A DNA stretch of 64,000 nt from Desulfobacca sp. (lineage in GTDB: Bacteria > Desulfobacterota > Desulfobaccia > Desulfobaccales > Desulfobaccaceae), in contig DYEV01000027.1 in assembly GCA_020725545.1 (NCBI GenBank), forward strand, positions 62,001 to 126,000. The letters are read 5' to 3'. This document shows, in pieces, positions 9,446 to 17,461 of this stretch (positions are counted from its first letter, which is position 1; each line of letters starts with the position of its first letter). The translations under genes and the position numbers were made by a program. The notes under the pieces are model-generated. The model was not told where the DNA came from, did no database searches, and was given only the letters and a program-made list of their open reading frames with translations.

Positions 9446-10690
9446 TTAAGCGCCTTTGCGGCCCCAGGCGGCAAAGATGGGGTCGGAAAAGCGCACCTGG
9501 GGGAAGTATTTGTCTTCCGGCGGCCGCGGCCAGCCCCGGGCCGAGAAGGTCTGCAGATCAGTAAAACCGCCAGCCCGCAGGAAGTATTCCAAGGTTAGCC
9601 CCAGGCGTTCAAAATCCAGCAATTCCGTCCAGATCTGTATCACCTTGGGCGGGAACCAGCGATTGGCAAAGCTCACCACAAAGATGCCGTCAGGCTTGAG
9701 GAGCCGCCTAACTCCCGCAAAGACCTCCAACGGCCGGGTGAGATACTCCACCGAGACGGTGCAGATGACGGCATCAAAAGAGGTCTCCGGCAAGGGCAGG
9801 CGGGGGTCCTGATTCAGATCATGCACGAGATAACCGGTCAATTGGGGATTGCGCCGCATTTCTTCGTCGTTCAGGCCCAGTCCCACCACTTCTGCAGCCA
9901 GGTAGGTGGTGGGCAGATGGGATTGCCAACTGCTCATCAGGTCCAAAACTCGCCAGCCCGGCTGCAGCAAGCGACCGTAGAGCGCGCCGATGGTCTGCCG
10001 GGCCTGGGCGTCAAGATGGCTGACCAACCGAGGCTGGGTATAAAAGTGCTCGTCCGGCTGTTCATCCTGACGTCGGAAAGCATCGGCGCTGAAAAAATCC
10101 GTGGGCTGGCCCTGCCAGCGGCTCTGCTGGCCGGGGCCATCCAACAATTGTCCGAGCCATTCCTGACATTGGCCGCCGGTCTCGCCCTTTTTGCGCCGGA
10201 TGTTCTGGACGGTGATGTTGAGCTCCAGGGTCCGGCCGGCCAGAGGGTGGTTCAGGTCCATGGTGAAACTGGTCGGCGTCAGGCCCACACAGCGGCAGGC
10301 CTGCCCGAACAGAGGAAACTCCCGCAACAGGCCCAGGGGATAGAAGCGGCCCAGGCGAGGCTGCAGCCGGCCCTGGGCAAAGCTGGCCAGAGGGAATTCC
10401 CGGATTTTTTGGGGATCAGGGACGGGCAGGATCTCACCGGCACCGCAGCGATAGCTCAAGGTAGCCCCGACGGCCTGGCCGGGCAGGTCCCGCACGATGG
10501 CCGGCGGACAAAAGTCCAAATCCCGCCAGACGTTGAAAGGGGTAAAGAGAGTTTCCGTGTGTTGGACGCCGCCGCTCTGCCAACGCAACTCCCAGATCAG
10601 GTCCACGAGACTGTGGGAGGTGATAACGGTCTCAGGGGGTAGAGAGTGCGAGCCACGGAGAGGTTCATCTGTTTGAAGGTGCACTGCCAT
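9446..10690 (-). CDS. SlyD-like FKBP domain fused to a SAM-dependent methyltransferase
   Basis: This 414-residue cytosolic protein appears to have two parts. Residues about 15-175 end in FTMDLNHPLAGRTLELNITV, the hallmark of SlyD-type FKBP peptidyl-prolyl isomerases (D-x-NHPLAGxTL). Residues about 210-410 form a class I methyltransferase. These have a motif I variant (WRVLDLMSSW), an acidic strand end (EVVGLGLNDEEM), a motif IV-like strand (FDAVICTVSVEYL) and a post-motif helix with LKPDGIFVVSFANRWF. The substrate is unknown. One possibility is modification of a prolyl-containing protein or metallochaperone client. The start at 10690 has TATAAGGAGT immediately before the ATG. Confidence 0.75.
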   Translation of the reverse strand: MAVHLQTDEPLRGSHSLPPETVITSHSLVDLIWELRWQSGGVQHTETLFTPFNVWRDLDFCPPAIVRDLPGQAVGATLSYRCGAGEILPVPDPQKIREFPLASFAQGRLQPRLGRFYPLGLLREFPLFGQACRCVGLTPTSFTMDLNHPLAGRTLELNITVQNIRRKKGETGGQCQEWLGQLLDGPGQQSRWQGQPTDFFSADAFRRQDEQPDEHFYTQPRLVSHLDAQARQTIGALYGRLLQPGWRVLDLMSSWQSHLPTTYLAAEVVGLGLNDEEMRRNPQLTGYLVHDLNQDPRLPLPETSFDAVICTVSVEYLTRPLEVFAGVRRLLKPDGIFVVSFANRWFPPKVIQIWTELLDFERLGLTLEYFLRAGGFTDLQTFSARGWPRPPEDKYFPQVRFSDPIFAAWGRKGA

Positions 10691-10806
10691 ACTCCTTATA
10701 AAAGGTTTTTCTTTTTAAATAATCATTCTTATTAATAACCACAAGACCCATAACTTCTACCGTCTCCGGTTGCTGGTTTTAGTTTCTGGTTTAAATGCTC
10801 GAGGGT

Positions 10807-10909
10807 TACTTTGCCGATCTGGAGATCGACTCCTGTGCCGATCTGGAGATCGGCGCTACTTTGCTTATCTGGAGGTCGGCTCCTGTGTCGATCTGGAGAT
10901 CGGCGCTAC
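10807..10909. repeat. Two tandem 50-base repeats, each with two GATC-type palindromes
   Basis: Units at 10807-10856 and 10857-10906 begin TACTTTGC and are nearly identical. Each contains two copies of a palindrome of the form GATCTGGAGATC with flanking GC/GGC. Compare 5708-5783, 24267-24314 and 26518-26551. The repeats lie downstream of hemA and upstream of the SlyD-methyltransferase gene. Confidence 0.9.
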
Positions 10910-10965
10910 TTCATTTTTTAAATGGCCATGGTCTAGTTTAATGAGGGTTTTCGGATGGGCACTAG

Positions 10966-12255
10966 CTAACGCAAGTCTTCGCTGCGATCCGGGTCCAGGT
11001 TGAAGAGGCGGCGGGTCAGGTCGATATCCTGGGAGCGGCGTTTGGGGTGGTGGTTGCGTTTCAGGTAGAGGAAGGGATCGTGCAGGAGTTTCAGGGCGAT
11101 GGATTCGGCCAGGACTTCCAGAGACTTTTGCTGTTCCGGGGTCAGGGGGCCGAGCTGCGGCAGGGTTTTTTTCAATTCGCTCTGGCAGATCTGTCTGGCC
11201 TTGTCCACCAGGGCGACGATGGTGGGGGTGACAGCCAGCGTTTCCCGCCATTGCAGGAATTTTTGGGTCTCCACGTCGATGATGCGTTGGGCCTTGACCG
11301 CCTCGGCCTGGCGGTGGTGCAGATTGGCCTGAATAACCCCCTGCAGGTCGTCGATATTATAGAGGTAGACGTTGTCCAGGTCGTTGATGGCCGGGTCCAG
11401 ATCCCGGGGCACGGCGATGTCAATGAGGAACAGGGGGCGTTGTTTGCGCCGGCGCATAACGCCCTTGACCTGGTCTTTGGTCAGGATCAGTTCCGGCGCC
11501 CCGGTGGAGCTGATGACGATATCGGCCCGGAGGAGTTGTTCCGGCAGTTCCGCCAGGGAGACGGCTTCGCCGCCAAAGCGGCCGGCCAACTCCAGACCCC
11601 GTTCCACGGTGCGGTTGGCCACAATCAGACGGGCCACGCCGTGGCGTTTGAGGTGTTCCACCGCCAATTCGGCCATCTCCCCGGCGCCGATGAGCAGCCC
11701 GGTTTTATCGGTCAGAGAGCCGAAGATCTTGCGGGCCAATTCCACCGCGGCGTAGCTGACGCTGACCGCCAGGCCACCGATCCCTGTTTCGCTGCGGACT
11801 TTCTTGGCCACGGAAAAGGTCTTGTGGAGCAGGCGATTGAGCAAGGGGCCGGTGGCCTGCTGCTCGGTGCCCTGGCGATATGCGGCCTTGATCTGACCCA
11901 GGACCTGGGGCTCGCCCATGACCATGGAGTCCAGACCACAGGCCACCTGAAAGAGGTGGCTGACGGCCTCGGCCTCTCGATAGACATACAGGGCCTGTTG
12001 CATGGCCTGGACATCTGCCTCGCCGCCCTGGGCTATGAGAAACTGCCTGACCTGGGGGATGGCCGTCTCCGGGTCCGGGCTGGCAAAAAGGATTTCCACC
12101 CGGTTGCAGGTGGCATAGAGCAAGGCTTCCTGAACCGCCTGGAGTTCGCGCAGGTACTGATAGGCCGCGGCCGGCTCCGGGGCCAGGGCCGCCAGCTTTT
12201 CCCGCAGTTCCACGGGCGCGGTTTTATGATTCAGACCGATGAGGACCAGGGTCAC
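10966..12255 (-). CDS. hemA: Glutamyl-tRNA reductase
   Basis: This 429-residue enzyme reduces glutamyl-tRNA(Glu) with NADPH to glutamate-1-semialdehyde, the first committed step of C5-pathway tetrapyrrole synthesis. The catalytic cysteine is Cys50 in YATCNRVEI. The substrate-binding GLNHKTAPVELREKL stands at the N-terminus and a nucleotide-binding IGAGEMAEL near residue 190. The C-terminal helical dimerisation region is intact. The start is GTG at 12255, overlapping the stop of the upstream gene in the sequence GTGA, which indicates translational coupling. The reading frame continues 67 codons upstream in the shadow of the neighbouring gene. Its location after siroheme and cytochrome assembly genes fits a haem/siroheme operon. 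Confidence 0.95.
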   Translation of the reverse strand: MTLVLIGLNHKTAPVELREKLAALAPEPAAAYQYLRELQAVQEALLYATCNRVEILFASPDPETAIPQVRQFLIAQGGEADVQAMQQALYVYREAEAVSHLFQVACGLDSMVMGEPQVLGQIKAAYRQGTEQQATGPLLNRLLHKTFSVAKKVRSETGIGGLAVSVSYAAVELARKIFGSLTDKTGLLIGAGEMAELAVEHLKRHGVARLIVANRTVERGLELAGRFGGEAVSLAELPEQLLRADIVISSTGAPELILTKDQVKGVMRRRKQRPLFLIDIAVPRDLDPAINDLDNVYLYNIDDLQGVIQANLHHRQAEAVKAQRIIDVETQKFLQWRETLAVTPTIVALVDKARQICQSELKKTLPQLGPLTPEQQKSLEVLAESIALKLLHDPFLYLKRNHHPKRRSQDIDLTRRLFNLDPDRSEDLR

Positions 12256-13082
12256 GGCAGCCGTCCGAAGGTGTCGAAGCGGTGATAGCTCCGGTGCCAG
12301 AAATCGGCGCCCACAAAGGTCACCATGAGGACCACAAACCCGGCAATGGCCAAGAGGGCAGCCCGCCGGCCCCGCCAGCCCTTGACCAACCGTTCGTGCA
12401 ACAGCCCGGCATACAGCAGCCAGGCCATGAGGGTCATGGTTTCTTTGGGATCCCACTGCCAGAAAGTGCCCAGGGTATATTGGGCATAAAGGGAACCGGA
12501 GATAATCCCCAAGGTGAGCAGGACAAAGCCGATGTTAATACAATAATAATTCAGGGCATCCAGGGTTTCCAGGGAGGGGAGGCGCCTGTAAAAAAAGCCG
12601 AATTTCTTGCTTTTGATCTGCCGCTCCTGGATAAGATAGAGAATCCCCCCCAGAAAGGCCAGGGCAAAGGTGGCATTCCCCAAAAGCGCGGCGGCGATAT
12701 GAAAAGAGAGCCAGAAACTCTGCAGGATGGCCGGCAATTCCTGTGGCCGGGGCAGAATTAGGGAGCCGGACAGCAGCATGGCGGCCATGGGGATGACCAT
12801 GGCACCCAAGACCTTTACGGGATAGCGCCAATTCAGGATCAGAAAGGTGGTGATGAGAGCCCAACTAAACAGGCTGAGCGCCGCCCCGAAACTCCCCACC
12901 GGAAAAAAGCCTTGGGTTAAGGTCTGGACAAGCAGCGCCAAGGTATGGCAAAGCCAACCCAGGGCAATCGTCCGGCTGCCGGCGAGATAGTAAGACTCCT
13001 TCTGGAACCAGACATAGCCCAGCCAAATGAGGGTGGCGACGCCATAGGAGGCCAAAGCTAGATAAAGGAGCCACATATCCAC
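12252..13082 (-). CDS. CcsA/HemX-like cytochrome c assembly protein
   Basis: This 276-residue integral membrane protein has eight predicted helices. It carries the tryptophan-rich haem-handling motif of the CcsA/ResC/CcmC superfamily (GTFWQWDPKETMTLMAWL, about residues 208-225) and conserved histidines in helices (for example LCHTLAL and SFHIAAAL). The length fits HemX-type proteins, which are shorter than CcsA and encoded beside hemA, where they affect HemA level. It could instead work in system II haem delivery, but no CcsB/ResB partner is in the window. The start is GTG with AGGAGG five bases upstream, directly after the stop of the siroheme gene. Confidence 0.85.
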   Translation of the reverse strand: MDMWLLYLALASYGVATLIWLGYVWFQKESYYLAGSRTIALGWLCHTLALLVQTLTQGFFPVGSFGAALSLFSWALITTFLILNWRYPVKVLGAMVIPMAAMLLSGSLILPRPQELPAILQSFWLSFHIAAALLGNATFALAFLGGILYLIQERQIKSKKFGFFYRRLPSLETLDALNYYCINIGFVLLTLGIISGSLYAQYTLGTFWQWDPKETMTLMAWLLYAGLLHERLVKGWRGRRAALLAIAGFVVLMVTFVGADFWHRSYHRFDTFGRLP

Positions 13083-13094
13083 GATGACCTCCTG

Positions 13095-13805
13095 TCAGGC
13101 CGGACACGGCTGGGCCAGGGACTGGCACAGGGCGCTGGCCTGGCGTTGCAGTTCCTGCAGGCGCGACGGCGGCAACACCGAGCCCAACAGGTCGGCCAGC
13201 AGCCCGGCCAATCCGGCCTGATCGTTCTGCCGCAGACAGGCCAACAGCGGGCTGGCCACGATGGTGGTAAACAAAGATTGGTTTTCCGGGTGGTCCCGGC
13301 GTTCGGCCAGGACCGCCTCCCGGATTGCCCCCAACAGCTCCAGATATGGCCCATATTCAGGCCCGAAGCGCGCCTCCAGTTCCTGCCGGAGTTTTTTGGC
13401 CAACGCCGGGCTGCGGCCGCCGGTACCGATGGCCACCACCAGATCACCCCGGCGGATGGTGGCCGGCACCACGAAGGAACAGAGGGCCGGCTGATCCACC
13501 ACGTTGACCGGCAGCCCCCGAGCTTGCGCGGCCGCACTGACCGCTTCATTGACGGGTTGAGCGTTGGTGGCTGCGATTGCCAGGACCATGCCCTCCAGGT
13601 GTTCAGGGCGGAAGTCCCCCTGTTGCAGGGTGATCAGCCCCTGGGCGGCTTGGCTGTGCAACAGCGGCGTGGCCTCCCGGCTGATTACCGTTACCTTGGC
13701 CCCCGCGGCCAGCAGATCCTGGACCTTGCGCTCACCCACCGCGCCGCCGCCCACCACCAGGCAGGGTTTGCCGTCAATATTGAGGAAGATGGGATAGACT
13801 TTCAC
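13095..13805 (-). CDS. Precorrin-2 dehydrogenase / sirohydrochlorin ferrochelatase family protein
   Basis: This 236-residue protein is a Met8/SirC/CysG-N homologue that oxidises precorrin-2 to sirohydrochlorin with NAD+, and may insert iron. The start YPIFLNIDGKPCLVVGGGAVGERKV is a textbook Rossmann entry with GGGAVGERKV. The later VPATIRRGDLVVAIGTGGRSPALAKKLR is the second family signature. It heads the operon with the CcsA-like and hemA genes, supplying siroheme for sulfite and nitrite reductases. Whether it also chelates iron cannot be judged from sequence alone. Confidence 0.92.
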   Translation of the reverse strand: MKVYPIFLNIDGKPCLVVGGGAVGERKVQDLLAAGAKVTVISREATPLLHSQAAQGLITLQQGDFRPEHLEGMVLAIAATNAQPVNEAVSAAAQARGLPVNVVDQPALCSFVVPATIRRGDLVVAIGTGGRSPALAKKLRQELEARFGPEYGPYLELLGAIREAVLAERRDHPENQSLFTTIVASPLLACLRQNDQAGLAGLLADLLGSVLPPSRLQELQRQASALCQSLAQPCPA

Positions 13806-14283
13806 AGGGAAATGGTTTCTGGTTTCTCGTTTCCGGTTTCGGGTTTAAATACCCGCGTTTTTAACGTGGCTACAGGGGCAGTTGGTTTTCTCTCATCCCG
13901 AACTTGGTCTTCGTGCAACAATATTGATCTTAACCCGCCCCCGAGGGGGAGTGGGAATTAAGGAATACTATCCATATGTTGCAAAATTATACCAAGGCTT
14001 TGGCGTGGGCCTGAGACTCGACTAGGCCAACGCCGGCGGTGGCAGTATCAGGAATCAGGGCGGATCCGCGGCTCGTCCGCCATAGGCCAAGATATTGGGG
14101 CCTCAGAATGGCAGAAGGGGGGCACCTTGAGATACATTCGCAGCGCGCCGTGCAGTTGCCAAAACCTTACCAGACGCTCCGGATTTTATCCTATCATTTT
14201 TTTCTCGCAGCCGAAAGACGGCGGCGTTGCCGGTTGGCCGGCGGCTGCCGGGAAGAGATTTCCTGCCGATGGCCCGAGGCCGT
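13806..14283. other. Intergenic region upstream of the haem operon
   Basis: About 480 bases. It holds the candidate haem-operon promoter and an imperfect direct-repeat stretch of GGTTTCTGGTTT type (about 13812-13850) that also occurs near 10770-10797. A CCCCCGAGGGGG palindrome lies near 13940. The part from 14000 to 14283 shows nothing recognisable. Confidence 0.55.
13986..13994 (-). promoter_or_regulatory. Candidate extended -10 promoter of the siroheme/haem operon
   Basis: On the minus strand the sequence TGGTATAAT matches an extended -10 (TGn plus a perfect TATAAT). No good -35 is present, as expected for extended -10 promoters. The leader to the first ATG would be about 175 bases. Confidence 0.45.
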
Positions 14284-14649
14284 TTATTTCAGTTCATTAT
14301 ATTTGGTATGGCGCCCGAAGCTCTGCGCCACCGGATATTTCTTTTGATTTTTGACAATCTTGGCCTTGACAGCCTCGGTCAGGTCCACTCCGGCGGCCTC
14401 GGCCAGATAGAGCAGGAAGATGAGGACATCGGCCATCTCCTCCTGCATGCGATTCTGAAACTCGGGCGCAGCCAGGTCAGCCTGAACTTCCCCGTCATCT
14501 TTCCACAGAAACAATTCCTGCAGCTCCCCCGCTTCAATGGCGACGGCCATGGCCAGGTTTTTGGGCGTATGAAACGCCTGCCAGGCCCGTTCGTCCCGAA
14601 AGGCGATGACCAAACGCTGCAGGGCTACGAGGGTCTCATGATCATCCAA
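14284..14649 (-). CDS. MazG-like nucleotide pyrophosphohydrolase
   Basis: This 121-residue all-alpha protein of the MazG/dCTPase superfamily hydrolyses nucleoside triphosphates to monophosphates, usually as house-cleaning. The metal-binding pattern is visible in AIEAGELQELFLWK and in EEMADVLIFLLYLAE, giving the E-E...E-x-x-D arrangement. It is followed by KIVKNQKKYP, the usual lysine-rich end of the fold. The start is a TTG preceded by GGGAGGAA nine bases upstream. The next in-frame ATG would remove conserved sequence. It follows a 106-residue unknown by 21 bases. Confidence 0.88.
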   Translation of the reverse strand: MDDHETLVALQRLVIAFRDERAWQAFHTPKNLAMAVAIEAGELQELFLWKDDGEVQADLAAPEFQNRMQEEMADVLIFLLYLAEAAGVDLTEAVKAKIVKNQKKYPVAQSFGRHTKYNELK

Positions 14650-14670
14650 GCCGGCGTTCCTCCCGAGGGT

Positions 14671-14991
14671 TCAGCAGAGCCAGCAGCCCTGCTCCCGGAT
14701 CTCTGCATACCACTGCCGCAGTTTCGGTTTCATGGCCTCTTTGGGCAGCAGCAGGAGCTGGCGAGCCTCGCCCAACTGGATAAACCCGCCGAAATAGGCA
14801 AACTTGACCAGACCTTCCAAATGCTCTGGGGAAAATTCCAGGTATGCGGCCGGCACCCGTTCCAGCATCTCTTGCTCGGTAATGATCTGCTTAACCACGG
14901 CAAAATTTTCCCGAAGCTTGGCCTCCTGATCACTGCCAAGCTGTTCAGGGGTAATCTGGGTTGAGGCGAGCGCCTGAACGGTCTGAGACAT
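14671..14991 (-). CDS. Hypothetical protein
   Basis: This 106-residue cytosolic protein is predominantly helical and was not recognised. The central part EHLEGLVKFAYFGGFIQLGE and the Lys/Trp-rich end MKPKLRQWYAEIREQGCWLC are distinctive, and it ends with two Cys around Trp-Leu. AGGAGGAGGGAA sits just before the ATG at 14991, nine codons inside the open frame. It lies between a secreted trypsin-like protease and a MazG-like gene with short gaps, so the three are probably co-transcribed. Confidence 0.7.
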   Translation of the reverse strand: MSQTVQALASTQITPEQLGSDQEAKLRENFAVVKQIITEQEMLERVPAAYLEFSPEHLEGLVKFAYFGGFIQLGEARQLLLLPKEAMKPKLRQWYAEIREQGCWLC

Positions 14992-15024
14992 TTCCCTCCT
15001 CCTCTTCGCGATGACCAAATTGGC

Positions 15025-15822
15025 TCAAAAGGCTTGCCCGACTTGCCGGAGCCAGGGGGAGACGATCTTTTTTGCCAGATTAATGGGGATGGCAAAGCCG
15101 ATGCCCTGGCCCGGGGCGACAATCATGCTGTTAATGCCGATGACTTCGCCGTTGAGGTTTACCAAGGGTCCGCCGCTGTTGCCCGGGTTAATGGAGGCAT
15201 CGGTCTGGATAAAATCGCCGACCCGGCCTTCCCCCAGGCCTTTGCGGCCGGTAGCGCTGATAACGCCGACGGTGACGGTGTTTTCCAGGCCAAAGGGGCT
15301 GCCGATGGCAATGGCAAACTGGCCGGGCTTCAGGGCATCGGAATTGCCCAAGGGCGCAACTCGCAAGCCGTTGGCATTGACCTGCACCAGGGCCAGGTCA
15401 AAGCGGGGATCACTCCCCACCACCCGGCCCTGCAGGGTCCGGCCATCCTGCAGATGTACGGCAATGGCCTGCGCCCCGGCCACCACATGATGGTTGGTCA
15501 GGATAAACCCCCGGGAGTCAATGATAACCCCCGATCCTTGCCCCACCTGGCGCTGCCGCAGGGTACGGGGCGGTATCATCTCCCGGAAGAACCCCTCAAA
15601 AGGCGTACCCCGGAAAAATTCCTCGTCAAATCCGAACACCGGCCCCACATCCACCACCCGGACGCATTTGATACTAACCACAGCTGGGGCAACCCGCTCC
15701 GCGGCCCGGACAAAATCCTGCTGCAGCTCAAAGGCGCTGACAGCCAAGCTCGGCGCCGGAGTCAGGATGAAAGTTAAAGAGAGAAAGATCGCAGCCAACG
15801 TCGGCCAGCACAAACGCAGCAT
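15025..15822 (-). CDS. Secreted trypsin-like serine protease (DegP/HtrA type without PDZ domain)
   Basis: This 265-residue protein has an N-terminal signal peptide (about residues 1-27, ending PAPSLAVSA), so it should act in the periplasm. The S1C catalytic triad is complete: His in LTNHHVVAG, Asp in FDLALVQV and Ser in INPGNSGGPLV. The chain ends just after the protease domain (GIGFAIPINLAKKIV), with no PDZ domain. It may therefore lack the PDZ-driven oligomer control and substrate binding of DegP and resemble single-domain HtrA forms. GAGG precedes the ATG by about seven bases. Confidence 0.88.
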   Translation of the reverse strand: MLRLCWPTLAAIFLSLTFILTPAPSLAVSAFELQQDFVRAAERVAPAVVSIKCVRVVDVGPVFGFDEEFFRGTPFEGFFREMIPPRTLRQRQVGQGSGVIIDSRGFILTNHHVVAGAQAIAVHLQDGRTLQGRVVGSDPRFDLALVQVNANGLRVAPLGNSDALKPGQFAIAIGSPFGLENTVTVGVISATGRKGLGEGRVGDFIQTDASINPGNSGGPLVNLNGEVIGINSMIVAPGQGIGFAIPINLAKKIVSPWLRQVGQAF

Positions 15823-15945
15823 GATAACATCCTCAATAATTATCCGTTATCATTAATAAAAACAGGGAGCAGCACTAGCGGGCGTGCCGTGCTCGCCATG
15901 AGCCTGTGCAAGTATCAAGGTAATAACGTTGTCTGTCCTGAAATC

Positions 15946-15968
15946 GTAGCGCCGGCATTCTTGCCGGC
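15946..15968. repeat. GTAGCGCCGGC palindromic repeat
   Basis: GTAGCGCCGGCA then TTCT then TGCCGGC forms a hairpin preceded by GTAGC. It shares the GTAGCGCCG edge and overall design with the GATC-core palindromes of this window but has a different core. Confidence 0.6.
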
Positions 15969-16001
15969 AATAGCCAGCTCTGACCTCTGCCCCCTCACTG
16001 T

Positions 16002-16406
16002 TTACCCCAACAACCGGGGCGACCTCGCCGGTTCCGGGCCGATGACCCGGCGCACCGCCTGGGGGATTAGGGGGGTGGCCAGGGCCAGAAAGGGTCTGAC
16101 GACCGCGGTCTGTGGGCTGTCAAGATCGTCGGGGTGGCCTTCCACCAGGTAAACGCCGCCGTCGCCGCCGATGGCCAAGCAGACGGGCGGCCCGCCGATG
16201 ACCGCTTCGGTCCAGAAGACCCGGAGATCACAGGGACGGTCAGTAACGGTGCGGCCGCTCAGGGTTTGCTGCCAGCCGTCTGGAAAGACGATGGTAAGTT
16301 CGGCTCCCTGCCAGACAGGCGACAACACGGTGAGGGTCACCGCCGCCATGCCCGCGGGCAGCTGGTCAGAGGGCTGCACGTGGTACCACAGATACGTTGG
16401 ACTCAT
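16002..16406 (-). CDS. Hypothetical protein
   Basis: This 134-residue protein of unknown function is predicted to be mostly beta-strand and rich in Pro, Val and Gly, with no signal peptide. It overlaps the 3' end of the alcohol dehydrogenase gene by 41 bases in another frame. This suggests it is translated from the same message, although no clear ribosome site is visible. Segments such as AELTIVFPDGWQQTLSGRTV and GGPPVCLAIGGDGGVYLVEG look like genuine strands rather than shadow translation. Confidence 0.55.
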   Translation of the reverse strand: MSPTYLWYHVQPSDQLPAGMAAVTLTVLSPVWQGAELTIVFPDGWQQTLSGRTVTDRPCDLRVFWTEAVIGGPPVCLAIGGDGGVYLVEGHPDDLDSPQTAVVRPFLALATPLIPQAVRRVIGPEPARSPRLLG

Positions 16407-17358
16407 ACAACGGCATCTCCACCAGAATTTTTAACACCCCCCGCTGGCCGGCATAGGCCAGGGCCTCTCGGGCTTGAGCCAACGGGTAGACCCGGGAAAT
16501 AAGTTTTTTCGGATTGATCAAGCGCCGGGCCAGGAGCCGCAGGGCCGGGGCAAAAGGCCCGCAGCGGGAGCCCACTACCGTCACCTCAGGAACCACCAGG
16601 GCAGTGGGGTTTTCTGCCCCCCGGCCAGGGTAGGTGCTCTTGAGCACGATCGTGCCCCGGGGCCGGACTGCCTGTAGGGCAGTCTGCCAACCGCTGGGGT
16701 TGCCGGTGACCTCAATGACCACGTCAAAGCCGGCCTGGGCGAAGCCGTCGGCCGGATACACTTTGACCCCCCGCGCGCCTATAAGATCCAGGTTGCGAGG
16801 CTGCCGCCCCACCAGGTGCAGGTCGCAGCCCACCAGGCGCAGGACCTGGGCAATGAGCAGCCCCAGCTTGCCGTCGCCGATGACAAGCACCCGGGAACTG
16901 GGGCAGATATGCACCTGTTCCAGGATTGCCAGGGCCGCGGCCAAAGGTTCGGTGAAGACGGCGAAGGCGTCCGGGACCGTGTCCGGCACCGCATGCAGGT
17001 TGGCCAACGGCAAGGTGATGAATTCCGCCAAACAGCCGTCCTTGCCCCGGATGCCCAACACCCGCCGCGCCGCACAATGGCGGGGCAGACCGGCTTGGCA
17101 CCAGGCGCAGGTCCCGCACGGCAGATTGATTTCCCCCACCACCCGCCGGCCCAGCCACTGCGGCTCCGGGGCCGCCATCACGTCAGCGACAAATTCATGG
17201 CCCAAGATGCCATGAAAGTCAGCGTAGCCCCGGCTGATATGCAGATCGGTACCGCAGATGCCGGCCAGCCGGATGCGCAGCAGCGCCTCACCGGCTTGCG
17301 GCTCTGGCACCGGCAGGTCAACGAGTCGGACATCACCGTCATAAACTAGGGCTTGCAA
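16366..17358 (-). CDS. Zinc-dependent alcohol dehydrogenase, medium-chain family
   Basis: This 330-residue MDR-superfamily oxidoreductase couples alcohol/aldehyde interconversion to NAD(P). Catalytic zinc ligands are visible in GICGTDLH and GILGHEFVADV. The four structural zinc cysteines are in CGTCAWCQAGLPRHC. The nucleotide fold has RVLVIGDGKLGLLIAQVL, with GDGKLG in place of the usual GxGxxG. Sequence style is nearest to threonine or sugar-alcohol dehydrogenases, but the substrate cannot be assigned. The downstream unknown gene overlaps it. Confidence 0.88.
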   Translation of the reverse strand: MQALVYDGDVRLVDLPVPEPQAGEALLRIRLAGICGTDLHISRGYADFHGILGHEFVADVMAAPEPQWLGRRVVGEINLPCGTCAWCQAGLPRHCAARRVLGIRGKDGCLAEFITLPLANLHAVPDTVPDAFAVFTEPLAAALAILEQVHICPSSRVLVIGDGKLGLLIAQVLRLVGCDLHLVGRQPRNLDLIGARGVKVYPADGFAQAGFDVVIEVTGNPSGWQTALQAVRPRGTIVLKSTYPGRGAENPTALVVPEVTVVGSRCGPFAPALRLLARRLINPKKLISRVYPLAQAREALAYAGQRGVLKILVEMPLYESNVSVVPRAAL

Positions 17359-17461
17359 TGTGGTTCCTCAATGTATCGAGCAGCCAGGTCGGTGGCTGGC
17401 CACTTTACATCAATGTTCAATATAATCAATTTGTTCCAATTCGGCAAGGTGATGGCGGCAG

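Noticed and set aside
10807-10909. CRISPR-like array
   Set aside because: The repeats are tandem palindromes with no unique spacers, and there are no cas genes.
11047-12285. Long plus-strand open frame opposite hemA (412 codons)
   Set aside because: It is the antisense of hemA and the neighbouring gene; its translation has no family motif, while the minus-strand protein is clearly glutamyl-tRNA reductase.
14284-15822. A phage-defence cluster made of MazG-like and protease genes
   Set aside because: The MazG-like gene is of a common house-keeping type and the protease has a signal peptide; no defence marker is present.
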